DNA of 64,000 nucleotides from Paenibacillus sp. J5C2022 (lineage in GTDB: Bacteria > Bacillota > Bacilli > Paenibacillales > Paenibacillaceae): the NCBI RefSeq assembly GCF_025567625.1, contig NZ_JAOQJC010000027.1:33415-97414 (forward strand). Reading direction: 5' to 3'. The stretch's first letter is position 1. Each line of letters begins with the position of its first letter. Both the position numbers and the translations under genes were made by a program. Positions 34,062-42,475 of this stretch are shown in pieces. The notes below the pieces were generated by a model. It searched no databases, was not told where the DNA came from, and was given only the letters and a program-made list of their open reading frames with translations.

Positions 34062-34974
34062 TACGAAGATCCGTTATGATTTTGTCAAAAATCGAAACAA
34101 GTTTTTCACATTCTCCATTGCGCTGACGGTTGCAGGGATTTTGTCGTTGATTCTTTTCTCACTGAACTTCGGCGTTGACTTTAAAGCCGGTACAAGCATG
34201 GACATCTCAACGGGCAAGACGGTCACACAGCAGCAAGCGAAAGAAGTGCTTGCCGGACTTGGCTATGAGGACATTACGCCTACTGTAGGCGGCAACGGCA
34301 ATGAACGCATATCCGTACGCTTCGACGAGGTGCTCGATGCGCAGCAATCGACGGCAGTGATGAATGCGATGAAAGAGAACTTCGGCGAGGATACCTCCGC
34401 AGAGGTCAACGTTGTCTCCCCTGAGCTTGCGCAGGAGATGGGCATTAAGACGATTTGGGCCATTTTGATTGCCAGCTTGGGCATCATGATCTATGTGATG
34501 ATTCGATTCGAGTGGCGGTTTGCCCTTGCAGCCAATATATCTATATTGTATGACAGCTTTGTTGTCGTAGCGGTATTCTCAATATTCAGGCTGCAGGTGG
34601 ATTTGCCGTTCATCGCGGCCGTGCTGACGACACTTGGCTACTCGATCAACGATAAGATCGTTATATTTGACCGTATTCGGGAGAATCTGCGTTTTGCTAA
34701 AATTAAAAATGAAGAACAGCTGTCCGAGCTTGTCAATGCGAGCATCTGGCAAACGATGGCACGTAACTTGTACACCGTGTTGACGGTTGTCATCGTAGCG
34801 GGGTGCATACTGCTGCTCGGCAGTGAATCGATTCGGTTGTTCTCGCTTGCCCTTATTGTAGGTCTTGTCAGCGGCGCGTATTCGACCGTCTGTATCGCAA
34901 GCCCACTGTGGTTGATACTGAAGCGATTCGGCAAGGAGAAGCCGAAGGCAGTGGAAGCCAAGCCTGCGCCATAA
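34051..34974 (+). CDS. secF: Protein translocase subunit SecF
   Basis: Partner of SecD. N-terminal span then FGVDFKAGTSMDI, a small extracytoplasmic domain, and the C-terminal spans with TLGYSINDKIVIFDRIREN. 307 residues. GTG start inside the end of secD. Confidence 0.95.
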   Translation: MNYNTKIRYDFVKNRNKFFTFSIALTVAGILSLILFSLNFGVDFKAGTSMDISTGKTVTQQQAKEVLAGLGYEDITPTVGGNGNERISVRFDEVLDAQQSTAVMNAMKENFGEDTSAEVNVVSPELAQEMGIKTIWAILIASLGIMIYVMIRFEWRFALAANISILYDSFVVVAVFSIFRLQVDLPFIAAVLTTLGYSINDKIVIFDRIRENLRFAKIKNEEQLSELVNASIWQTMARNLYTVLTVVIVAGCILLLGSESIRLFSLALIVGLVSGAYSTVCIASPLWLILKRFGKEKPKAVEAKPAP

Positions 34975-35002
34975 GAATCAAAGGAGATGAAGAACGGTAC
35001 CT

Positions 35003-35422
35003 ATGGTAACGCGACATCGACAAAGCAACAAGCAAGCCGTAAGAAAGTCATGGCGGTTCTGGGAAATTGTGCTCTCCCCTTTCAAGGGGAAGCGGCACAG
35101 GGGTCGGAAGAACGTGGAACAGGAAGAGTCGGCCGATGAGATTATGGCTGTTGTACAGCGAGTAGAGGGTGTCGTAACGGTGCAATCGCTTCGTGCCAGA
35201 GAACATGGGCATTACGTCGTTGCGGAGATCATCATAAGCGTTAATCCCAGAATTACCGTACAAGAGGGACAGGATATTGCGAAGCGTGTAAAGCTTCTGC
35301 TCATGCATCGATTTCTGCATTTATCCGAAGTGGTTATCTATGTCGAGCCATACGATCCCGGATATCCTTACAAGTCCAATCACGATCCCAATCAGGAGCA
35401 GATGCCGACACTGCTGCAATAG
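35003..35422 (+). CDS. Stand-alone cation-efflux (CDF) dimerisation domain protein
   Basis: 139 residues with no membrane span. Residues about 45-120 (ADEIMAVVQRVEGVVTVQSLR, split; VAEIIISVNPRITVQEGQDIAKRV) match the cytoplasmic ZT-dimer domain of CDF metal transporters. The six-span transport domain is absent; the N-terminus is short and very basic instead. The start is uncertain: AAGGAG lies 16 bases before ATG 35003. It occupies the slot between secDF and recJ. Whether it binds metal or a partner transporter is unknown. Confidence 0.68.
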   Translation: MVTRHRQSNKQAVRKSWRFWEIVLSPFKGKRHRGRKNVEQEESADEIMAVVQRVEGVVTVQSLRAREHGHYVVAEIIISVNPRITVQEGQDIAKRVKLLLMHRFLHLSEVVIYVEPYDPGYPYKSNHDPNQEQMPTLLQ

Positions 35423-35453
35423 CCAAGCGTCAGCAGGAAGGGGATGAGACCTG

Positions 35454-37472
35454 ATGATTCAACGAAAGACCCGCTGGGAGCTTGCTGCCTGGGATTCTAC
35501 ATCCTCCGAGCAAGCCCGGCGGCTAAGCCAGGCGCTTCAAGTATCGCCGCTGGTCGCCAGACTGCTTGTGCAGAGAGGCTGCGGCGAAGTTGAGAGTGCC
35601 AGCATTTTTTTAAATGGCGATGCGAAGCACTTCCATGATCCTTACTTGATGAAGGATATGGAAGCTGCTGTCGCGCGTATTAAGGAAGCGGCTGAGAAGT
35701 GCGAGAGGGTGCGCATTTATGGCGATTACGACGCAGACGGCGTATCCTCGACCTCGCTTCTGGTCCTCGTATTCCGTGAGTTGGGCTTGTCATTCGATTA
35801 CTACATTCCGCATCGTGCGAAGGAAGGCTACGGACTGAATCGTCGGGCGCTGGAGCTTGCTCGGGAGGAAGGCATATCGCTTATTGTTACGGTTGATACG
35901 GGAATAAGCGCTTATGACGAAGTGGAGTATGCGAAGGAATTGGGAATTGATATGGTCGTCACCGACCATCACGAGCCTCCGGATCGAATCCCTGATGCGT
36001 GCGCTGTAGTAAATCCCAAGCGAGCGGACTGCGGATATCCGTTCAAAGGGCTGGCCGGCGTTGGAGTGGCCTTCAAGCTGGCGACAGCCTTGCTGCATCG
36101 CCCTCCGTTGGAATGGGCGGATGTGGCCAGTCTGGGCACGATCGCCGATCTGATGCCGCTGGAGGACGAGAACAGAATTATTGTGCGCTACGGGCTGAAG
36201 AGAATGAGCGAAGGGAAGCGCACAGGCTTCAAGGCGCTTGCCGAAGCGGCAGGCATCGAACTGGAGCAGATCACTTCCACGAACGTTGCCTTCAGCATGG
36301 CTCCGCGCATTAACGCTGCGGGCCGTCTGGACCATGCGAAGCGGGCGGTTGAGCTTCTGACGACAGAGAGCTATGACGAGGCGATTCTTGCTGCTGTCGG
36401 ACTGGACAGTCTGAACAAGGAGCGCCAACGGATCGTCGACGATATGGTGAAGGAAGCGGAGAAGCTCTGGGACGCAAGGCTGCACGCAGCTGAATCGGAA
36501 GGCAAGGATGCACCGGCAGTCATTCTTCTCGGAGCGGAGGGATGGAATGTCGGGGTTATCGGTATCGTCGCTTCCAAGCTGCTGGATCGTTACTACAAGC
36601 CTGTTATCATCTTCGGCATAGACGAGGCGACGGGTATGTGCAAGGGTTCGGCCCGGTCCATTGACGGATTCGATCTGCATGCTGCGCTTACGGTATGCGA
36701 GGAACTGCTCGATCATTATGGCGGTCATCAAGCTGCTGCGGGGATGAGCTTGCACCGTGACCGCTTGTCGGCGCTTGAGCAACGGTTATCGGAGCTGGCA
36801 TCCGAGTGGCTTTCCGAAGAGGATTGGATTCCCAGGACGAAGATTGACTTGGCTTGTACATTGGAGGAAGCGACGTTGGAGACGATAGCAGAGCTGTCGC
36901 TGATGGAGCCATTCGGCATGGGGAATCCGTCACCTCGCGTGATGATCGAAGGTGTTCCGGTTGCAGACATGAGAGCGATCGGAAAGGAAGGGAAGCACTT
37001 GAAGCTAACACTGGGCAAGTCTCGCGGCGGCTTGGACGCGATCGGCTTCAGCATGGGCGAACTGGCGAGCCGTCTACGTGCAGCATCAGCTATCGATGTA
37101 ATAGGCGAGCTATCCGTTAATGTATGGAATGGGCACCGCAAGCCGCAGCTGCAGCTTCATGATCTGCACGCCGAGCCAACTGTTCTCTCTTACTTTCCGA
37201 CGCGTGAGCAATTCGGTGAAGTGTACCAGCTACTAAGAAGGGCAGGAACAGTTCGGTGGAGCGGACTATGCGAGAAGCTCGGCGCCAGATGCGGCATGGA
37301 ACGGGATGTCATCGCCTTTATTCTGGAGGTATTCCAAGAGCTGCAGTTCATTGAAGTGAGCGCAGGCATGGTTCAGGTTGCGGCTGCGCCAGGAAAGCGA
37401 GATCTTGCGACCTCCAGCCGTTATTGTTCGGCCCAGCAGCGATATATGAACAAGCAAGCATCTCCCGTATAA
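35454..37472 (+). CDS. recJ: Single-stranded-DNA-specific exonuclease RecJ
   Basis: 5'-3' exonuclease of recombination and mismatch repair. DHH motifs: DYDADGVS at 91-98 and VTDHHEP at 169-175; DHHA1 domain about 350-460 with GGHQAAAGMSL; RecJ OB fold about 470-570. A C-terminal domain follows. 672 residues, shorter than the roughly 790 of Bacillus, ending QQRYMNKQASPV. All catalytic motifs are present. Confidence 0.93.
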   Translation: MIQRKTRWELAAWDSTSSEQARRLSQALQVSPLVARLLVQRGCGEVESASIFLNGDAKHFHDPYLMKDMEAAVARIKEAAEKCERVRIYGDYDADGVSSTSLLVLVFRELGLSFDYYIPHRAKEGYGLNRRALELAREEGISLIVTVDTGISAYDEVEYAKELGIDMVVTDHHEPPDRIPDACAVVNPKRADCGYPFKGLAGVGVAFKLATALLHRPPLEWADVASLGTIADLMPLEDENRIIVRYGLKRMSEGKRTGFKALAEAAGIELEQITSTNVAFSMAPRINAAGRLDHAKRAVELLTTESYDEAILAAVGLDSLNKERQRIVDDMVKEAEKLWDARLHAAESEGKDAPAVILLGAEGWNVGVIGIVASKLLDRYYKPVIIFGIDEATGMCKGSARSIDGFDLHAALTVCEELLDHYGGHQAAAGMSLHRDRLSALEQRLSELASEWLSEEDWIPRTKIDLACTLEEATLETIAELSLMEPFGMGNPSPRVMIEGVPVADMRAIGKEGKHLKLTLGKSRGGLDAIGFSMGELASRLRAASAIDVIGELSVNVWNGHRKPQLQLHDLHAEPTVLSYFPTREQFGEVYQLLRRAGTVRWSGLCEKLGARCGMERDVIAFILEVFQELQFIEVSAGMVQVAAAPGKRDLATSSRYCSAQQRYMNKQASPV

Positions 37473-37535
37473 CATAAAGCCATCATTATATTCACCATAC
37501 GTATATACCTCTATTTGAGAAAGGATTGACCTTGT

Positions 37536-38066
37536 GTGTCAAAAGAAACCTATTCGTTCAAAGACTACATTCGAGTAATTCCCGACTTCCCACAGCCGGG
37601 GATTCGCTTCAAGGACATTACGACTTTGCTGAAAAACGGTCAAGCGTACCATGCTGCGATCGAAGAGATGAAAGCAGCAATCCAACATTTGAATGTTGAC
37701 GTTGTGGCGGGGCCGGAAGCGCGCGGCTTCGTTGTGGGCGCTCCTCTCGCTCTTGCGCTCGGTGTAGGCTTTACTCCTATCCGTAAGAGCGGCAAATTGC
37801 CCGGCGAAATTGTTACAGCAGGATACGAGCTGGAATATGGCAAAGATCAATTGGCGATGCATAAAGATGCCATCGAGCCGGGCCAGCGTGTACTGATCGC
37901 TGACGATCTTCTGGCAACTGGCGGCACGATCGAGACGTCAATCAATTTGGTCAAGCAGCTTGGCGGCGAGGTTGTTGGCGCAGCATTTCTGATTGAGCTT
38001 GCTTATTTGAACGGGCGTGACAAGCTGGGAGAGATTCCGCTGTTTTCGCTCATGACTTACGAATAA
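37536..38066 (+). CDS. apt: Adenine phosphoribosyltransferase
   Basis: Salvages adenine to AMP with PRPP. PRPP-binding motif VLIADDLLATGGT (about 121-133) and the N-terminal IRVIPDFPQPGIRFKDIT segment. 176 residues. GTG start at 37536 after GAGAAAGGA. It lies in the conserved recJ-apt-relA order and is followed by its own terminator. Confidence 0.96.
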   Translation: MSKETYSFKDYIRVIPDFPQPGIRFKDITTLLKNGQAYHAAIEEMKAAIQHLNVDVVAGPEARGFVVGAPLALALGVGFTPIRKSGKLPGEIVTAGYELEYGKDQLAMHKDAIEPGQRVLIADDLLATGGTIETSINLVKQLGGEVVGAAFLIELAYLNGRDKLGEIPLFSLMTYE

Positions 38067-38095
38067 TGTTTCTTTGAAGGTAATGATTTACGATC

Positions 38096-38141
38096 ACCGT
38101 TTATCAGTCTGAGGAATGTCAGGCATGATAAGCGGTTTTTT
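38096..38141 (+). terminator. Intrinsic terminator after apt
   Basis: ACCGTTTATCA pairs with TGATAAGCGGT (one G-T pair), then TTTTT. Confidence 0.8.
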
Positions 38142-38222
38142 GCTTGCGAAGCAAGTTTTCTTTACAATTATTCTGGACACTCATCTTTTAGTGCTTCCAT
38201 AGAGGATTTCTCATGTCGGAAG

Positions 38223-38252
38223 TTGACGGAGTGATGCACTTAAAGGCATAAT
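38223..38252 (+). promoter_or_regulatory. Sigma-A promoter for relA
   Basis: TTGACG at 38223, 18-base spacer, CATAAT at 38247-38252, about 60 bases before the relA start. Confidence 0.5.
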
Positions 38253-38311
38253 ATTATAAAACTGTGTTCAATAGAGTGAAATCTGGCGATACGCTTGGAA
38301 AGGGACGTTTC

Positions 38312-40495
38312 ATGAGCATTGAGCAATTACTGGAGAAAGCATCTGTCTATATGAAGGAGCAGGATCTCGCACGCATCAGGGAAGCTTACGACTTTGCCGA
38401 GAGAGCCCATCATGGACAAGTGCGGAAATCGGGGGAGCCTTACATTCTGCATCCTGTGACGGTTGCGGAAATATTGGTGGATATGGGCATGGACGTCGTA
38501 ACGATCATTGCGGCGCTTCTTCATGATGTCGTTGAAGATACTACAGTCAACCTGGAGACCGTGAAGGAGAAATTCGGGGAAACCTGCGCGATGCTTGTCG
38601 ATGGCGTTACGAAGCTGGAGAAAATTCGCTTCCAATCCAAAGAAGAGCAGCAAAATGAAAATTACCGGAAAATGTTCGTGGCTATGGCACAGGATATTCG
38701 TGTTATTCTAATCAAGCTTGCCGACAGGCTTCATAATATGCGTACGTTGAAGTATCAGTCAGAGGAGTCGCAGCGTCGCATCGCCTACGAGACACTTGAA
38801 ATTTTCTGTCCGATTGCTCATCGGCTCGGTATTTCCGCGATTAAATGGGAAATGGAGGATATTGCGCTCCGGTATTTGAATCCGCAGCAATATTATCGCA
38901 TTGCCAATCTGATGAAGAAGAAGCGGGCGGAGCGGGAGCAATTCATTGACAATGTCATATCGCAGATAACCGAGAAGCTGGAGGATATGGGAATACAGGG
39001 CGACATATCCGGCAGGCCGAAGCACTTGTACAGCATTTATAAGAAGATGACGACACGCAACAAGCAGTTTAATGAAATCTATGACCTGCTTGCCATTCGC
39101 ATCATTGTGGATAACATTAAAGATTGCTATGCCACTTTGGGCATCATCCATACGTTATGGAAGCCGATGCCGGGCAGGTTCAAAGACTATATCGCTATGC
39201 CGAAGGCCAATATGTATCAATCGCTGCACACGACGGTTATCGGTCCGAAAGGCGAGCCTACAGAAGTGCAAATTCGAACCTGGGATATGCACCGTACTTC
39301 GGAATACGGTATCGCAGCCCATTGGGCCTACAAAGAAGGCACAATTGTGCCAAGCGGCAGCTTTGAAGATAAAATGACCTGGTTCCGTGAAATATTGGAG
39401 CTGCAAAATGAAACACGTGATGCGGCGGAGTTTATGGAATCGCTCAAGATGGATTTCTTCTCCGATCTGGTCTTCGTGTTTACACCGAGCGGAGAAGTCA
39501 TCGAGCTGCCTGCCGGCTCGGTTCCGCTTGATTTTGCTTATCGTATTCATACAGAGGTGGGCAACCGAACGATAGGCGCGAAGGTGAACGGACGCATCGT
39601 TCCATTGGATCACAAGCTGAAGACGGGAGATATTGTCGAAATATTAACCTCCAAGCATTCTTACGGACCGAGCCAGGACTGGGTGAAAATCGCGCAATCC
39701 TCTCATGCCCGTAGTAAAATACGGCAATGGTTCAAAAAGGAGAAGCGAGAGGAGAACGTTGCGAAAGGCCGCGATCTTCTGGAGCGCGAGCTGCGGCGGC
39801 TTGGGCTGGAACCGCCGCAATGGATGACGGACGATAAGCTGATGGAAGCTGCGGCAAAATTCACGTTCCATGATATTGAGGATATGATGTCGGCGATCGG
39901 ATTCGGCGGTATTACGGCTGCCCAGATTTGCACCAAGCTGACAGAGAAAATGCGCAAGGAAGCCGAAGAAGCCAATCAGATCGAGCTTACAGGCGAAGTG
40001 AAGGAAATTAAAGCCGGAACGACCAATCGGAAAAACCGGCCCAATCATGGTGTGACCGTTAAAGGCGTGGATAATTTGTTAGTGCGGTTTGCCCGGTGCT
40101 GCAATCCAGTGCCAGGGGATGCTATCGTAGGTTATATTACACGTGGACGCGGTGTATCCGTACACCGCATGGACTGCTTGAACATTCCATTCGGCGGTGA
40201 AGGGGAAGAAGCTGAACGCGTTATTGAAGTGGAATGGGAAGAGTCCAATGAGGCGAATTACAGCGTTGATATAGAAATTACTGGTCATGACCGGAGAGGC
40301 CTGCTCAACGAAGTGCTTCAAGCGGTATCGGAGAGCAAGACCAACATCTCGGCCGTAACGGGACGTTCTGTAAAAAACAAAATGGCGCTTATCCATATGA
40401 CGGTATTGATCCGCAATATTGATCACTTGTCCGCCGTCGTGGAGAAGATCAAGCGGGTACAGGATATTTATTCCGTCCAGCGCATCATGCAATAG
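38312..40495 (+). CDS. relA: Bifunctional (p)ppGpp synthetase/hydrolase Rel
   Basis: Controls the stringent response. Hydrolase motif HDVVED at 71-76 is intact, so it should both make and degrade (p)ppGpp. The synthetase domain follows (YDLLAIRIIV, MYQSLHTTVIGP), then TGS (VFTPSGEVIELP), a zinc-finger-like part with RFARCCNPVPGD, and the C-terminal ACT domain. 727 residues, the standard length. ATG 38312 is chosen because AAAGGGA precedes it; the frame opens earlier at a GTG, 38264, without a ribosome site. Confidence 0.95.
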   Translation: MSIEQLLEKASVYMKEQDLARIREAYDFAERAHHGQVRKSGEPYILHPVTVAEILVDMGMDVVTIIAALLHDVVEDTTVNLETVKEKFGETCAMLVDGVTKLEKIRFQSKEEQQNENYRKMFVAMAQDIRVILIKLADRLHNMRTLKYQSEESQRRIAYETLEIFCPIAHRLGISAIKWEMEDIALRYLNPQQYYRIANLMKKKRAEREQFIDNVISQITEKLEDMGIQGDISGRPKHLYSIYKKMTTRNKQFNEIYDLLAIRIIVDNIKDCYATLGIIHTLWKPMPGRFKDYIAMPKANMYQSLHTTVIGPKGEPTEVQIRTWDMHRTSEYGIAAHWAYKEGTIVPSGSFEDKMTWFREILELQNETRDAAEFMESLKMDFFSDLVFVFTPSGEVIELPAGSVPLDFAYRIHTEVGNRTIGAKVNGRIVPLDHKLKTGDIVEILTSKHSYGPSQDWVKIAQSSHARSKIRQWFKKEKREENVAKGRDLLERELRRLGLEPPQWMTDDKLMEAAAKFTFHDIEDMMSAIGFGGITAAQICTKLTEKMRKEAEEANQIELTGEVKEIKAGTTNRKNRPNHGVTVKGVDNLLVRFARCCNPVPGDAIVGYITRGRGVSVHRMDCLNIPFGGEGEEAERVIEVEWEESNEANYSVDIEITGHDRRGLLNEVLQAVSESKTNISAVTGRSVKNKMALIHMTVLIRNIDHLSAVVEKIKRVQDIYSVQRIMQ

Positions 40496-40516
40496 CGGAT
40501 AGAGGAGATTGTCATC

Positions 40517-40960
40517 ATGAAAGTAGTTGTACAAAGAAGCAAGCAAGCGCAAGTAACTGTAGATGGAGAAACAACAGGTAAAATAGAGCATGGAATGGTT
40601 TTGCTTGTCGGAGTGACGCATGAGGATACGGAGTCTGATGCGAAGTGGATGGCGGACAAGCTGGCAGGGCTTCGCATTTTCGAAGATGAATCCGGCAAGA
40701 TGAATCTTTCTGTACAGGATGTAGGCGGATCGGTCCTGTCCATTTCTCAATTCACATTGTATGGGGAATGTCGGAAGGGCAGGCGTCCCAACTTTATGGC
40801 GGCCGCCCGACCGGAGCATGCTGAATCCGTGTATGAGATGCTTAACGTCTACTTGCGGGAAGCCGGTCTTACTGTCGAGACTGGAAAGTTCGGCGCTGAC
40901 ATGGATGTAGAGCTTGTCAATGACGGTCCGGTCACATTAATCGTTGAGAGCGGTGCTTAA
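40517..40960 (+). CDS. dtd: D-aminoacyl-tRNA deacylase
   Basis: Removes D-amino acids mischarged on tRNA. Motifs: MKVVVQRSKQAQVTVDG start, the SQFTLYG catalytic motif (about 78-84) and NDGPVT near the C-terminus. 147 residues. 21 bases behind relA with AGAGGAG upstream. Confidence 0.96.
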   Translation: MKVVVQRSKQAQVTVDGETTGKIEHGMVLLVGVTHEDTESDAKWMADKLAGLRIFEDESGKMNLSVQDVGGSVLSISQFTLYGECRKGRRPNFMAAARPEHAESVYEMLNVYLREAGLTVETGKFGADMDVELVNDGPVTLIVESGA

Positions 40961-41313
40961 TATTTCAGCATCTGGCAACACTATTTATATCCGCTTGCAG
41001 CAAACATGCCAAGACAAGTGTCGACATTATTGGAGATGGTGATACTTGGACGTACTTGGGGATTCGTGATCACAAACTACGAATCACGAATCACGAATGC
41101 AGCCTGCGGCATATTAAATGGCTGGGAGCTGTTGCATGATGCACCAATCGAGGAAAGAGCAAGGTATGGTAAGTGTTTCGCGCAGAATGTTGTCTGCGGA
41201 TCATCGGGAAGCGCAGACTATGTCAATGCAGGACAGCGATACGGAATTTGCCGAAGAATGGGGAAACAAGTCTCGACATGTCAGAACCCCTCGAAAATGA
41301 AACGCTTACTATT
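40961..41313. other. Gene-free stretch with one inverted repeat
   Basis: No ribosome-bound open frame is seen. GATTCGTGAT at 41061-41070 and ATCACGAATC at 41083-41092 form a perfect 10-base inverted repeat, followed by further CACGAAT copies. Confidence 0.6.
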
Positions 41314-41342
41314 TTGTAATCATACTGTAACCTTACGATAAT
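41314..41342 (+). promoter_or_regulatory. Orphan sigma-A-like promoter
   Basis: TTGTAA at 41314-41319, 17-base spacer, GATAAT at 41337-41342. No coding frame follows; two terminators lie within 95 bases. Confidence 0.45.
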
Positions 41343-41356
41343 GTCACCTTAACAAC

Positions 41357-41389
41357 GGGGGCATATAATAACTATCGACCCCCTTTTTT
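41357..41389 (+). terminator. Terminator-like hairpin with T-run
   Basis: GGGGG at 41357-41361 pairs with CCCCC at 41379-41383, followed by six Ts. Confidence 0.5.
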
Positions 41390-41410
41390 ATAATATAAAC
41401 TTTACTTTGG

Positions 41411-41436
41411 ACCTGCATATGTTGCAGGTTTTTTTC
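41411..41436 (+). terminator. Intrinsic terminator
   Basis: ACCTGCA pairs with TGCAGGT over a 5-base loop, followed by seven Ts. No gene ends directly upstream. Confidence 0.7.
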
Positions 41437-41505
41437 TGTCCAAATAGTGGACTAGATAGTCGCATAGCGGCCTCGTTGTTTCCTGTCTGCTTTCCTCATT
41501 GGTTT

Positions 41506-42013
41506 CACTCTCCCATCAGCTCAAAAACGAACGCCCAATAAGCGTCGTTCTGCGGTCACATCATCAGTCACACATGCCCAGCAGGCCTCACTCTCCCATC
41601 AGCTCAGAAACGAACGCCCATAAGCGTCGTTCTGCGGTCACATCATCAGTCACACATGCCCAGCAGGCCTCACTCTCCCATCAGCTCAGAAACGAACGCC
41701 CAATAAGCGTCGTTCTGCGGTCACATCATCAGTCACATGCCCAGCAGGCCTCACTCTCCCATCAGCTCAGAAACGAACGCCCAATAAGCGTCGTTCTGCG
41801 GTCACATCATCAGTCACACATGCCCAGCAGGCCTCACTCTCCCATCAGCTCAGTAACGAATGCCCAATAATCATCGTTCTGCGGTCACATCATCAGTCAC
41901 ATGCCCAGCAGGCCTCACTCTCCCATCAGCTCAGAAACGAACGCCCAATAATCATCGTTCTGCGGTCACATCATCAGTCACACATGCCCAGCAGGCCTCA
42001 CTCTCCCCTTAAC
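41506..42013 (+). repeat. Repeat array B, seven cores at 81-83 bp
   Basis: Cores CACTCTCCCATCAGCTCAG start at 41506, 41589, 41671, 41752, 41835, 41916 and, degenerate, 41999. Each full unit continues AACGAACGCCCAATAAGCG, TCGTTCTGCGGTCACATCATC and CATGCCCAGCAGGCCT. Within a unit AACGA pairs with TCGTT. Units differ by a CA insertion and a few substitutions. It is not a CRISPR: the whole unit is conserved. One frame stays open across four units but has no start signal. From 42014 to 42250 the sequence is AT-rich with a TTGATTA/TAATCAA hairpin near 42224. Confidence 0.92.
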
Positions 42014-42252
42014 TCAGGTGTTTGTATTCAAGTATCTTTCAGATCGATGTTATCTTTAATCGATTTGTCTATATGTCTCAAGAAATATGAACTATATTTG
42101 AAATACCAACCACCACACTAAATGAAATCTCCATAGAATCTGTTCATCGCTCATCTGTTTCAACTCTGTTCGATATACATGCCAAAATAGTCGATATCAT
42201 TCTAGTTTTGGCCAGTCGTGTATTGATTAAACTCAATAATCAATTTTCACTT

Positions 42253-42270
42253 CCTGAAGCAATGGGAGAG
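42253..42270 (-). repeat. Inverted terminal copy of the array B core
   Basis: CCTGAAGCAATGGGAGAG reads on the minus strand as CTCTCCCATTGCTTCAGG, a match to the array core. The following GTGAACAGGTTAGAAAAAC and GATACAG resemble the sequence behind the inverted copy of array A. Confidence 0.65.
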
Positions 42271-42393
42271 TGAACAGGTTAGAAAAACACATGATACAGC
42301 GAAGAATATGATCAGCCATATAGATAACCCGCGGAAGAGAGTTAATGCAACTCAGTGCACTCAAAATGATAGAGGATCTCTTAATAAAAAACA

Positions 42394-42407
42394 AGAACAT
42401 TTGTTTG
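42394..42407. promoter_or_regulatory. LexA-like (SOS) box 1
   Basis: AGAACATTTGTTTG differs from the Gram-positive SOS consensus CGAAC-N4-GTTCG in the outer bases and one T for C. It overlaps the -35 element of the transposase promoter, where a repressor would act. Confidence 0.45.
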
Positions 42408-42433
42408 CTATTTTGAAGGGGTTGTGTTATAGT
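42405..42433 (+). promoter_or_regulatory. Promoter of the IS1595-like gene
   Basis: TTGCTA at 42405-42410, 17-base spacer, TATAGT at 42428-42433. Transcription would start near 42440. Confidence 0.55.
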
Positions 42434-42440
42434 TTGAATA

Positions 42441-42454
42441 AGAACAAATGATCG
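42441..42454. promoter_or_regulatory. LexA-like (SOS) box 2
   Basis: AGAACAAATGATCG, a weaker match to the SOS consensus, lies at the expected transcription start, 47 bases from box 1. Confidence 0.35.
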
Positions 42455-42475
42455 TTTTTTTGTAGGGGGACAAAA

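Larger units (their letters stand above)
41349..41436 (+). ncRNA. Candidate small RNA
   Basis: A transcript from the orphan promoter would be 40 to 90 nucleotides long and end at one of two hairpins (41357-41389 or 41411-41436), each followed by a T-run. No family was recognised. Confidence 0.3.

Noticed and set aside
41006..41341. Open frame of 111 codons after dtd
   Set aside because: No ribosome site, repeated palindrome inside, no protein-like pattern.
41499..41870. Open frame of 123 codons across repeat array B
   Set aside because: It only mirrors the repeat units, has no ribosome site, and unit lengths of 81-83 are not all multiples of three.
41506..42013. CRISPR array
   Set aside because: Units are conserved along their whole length, with no variable spacers and no cas genes nearby.
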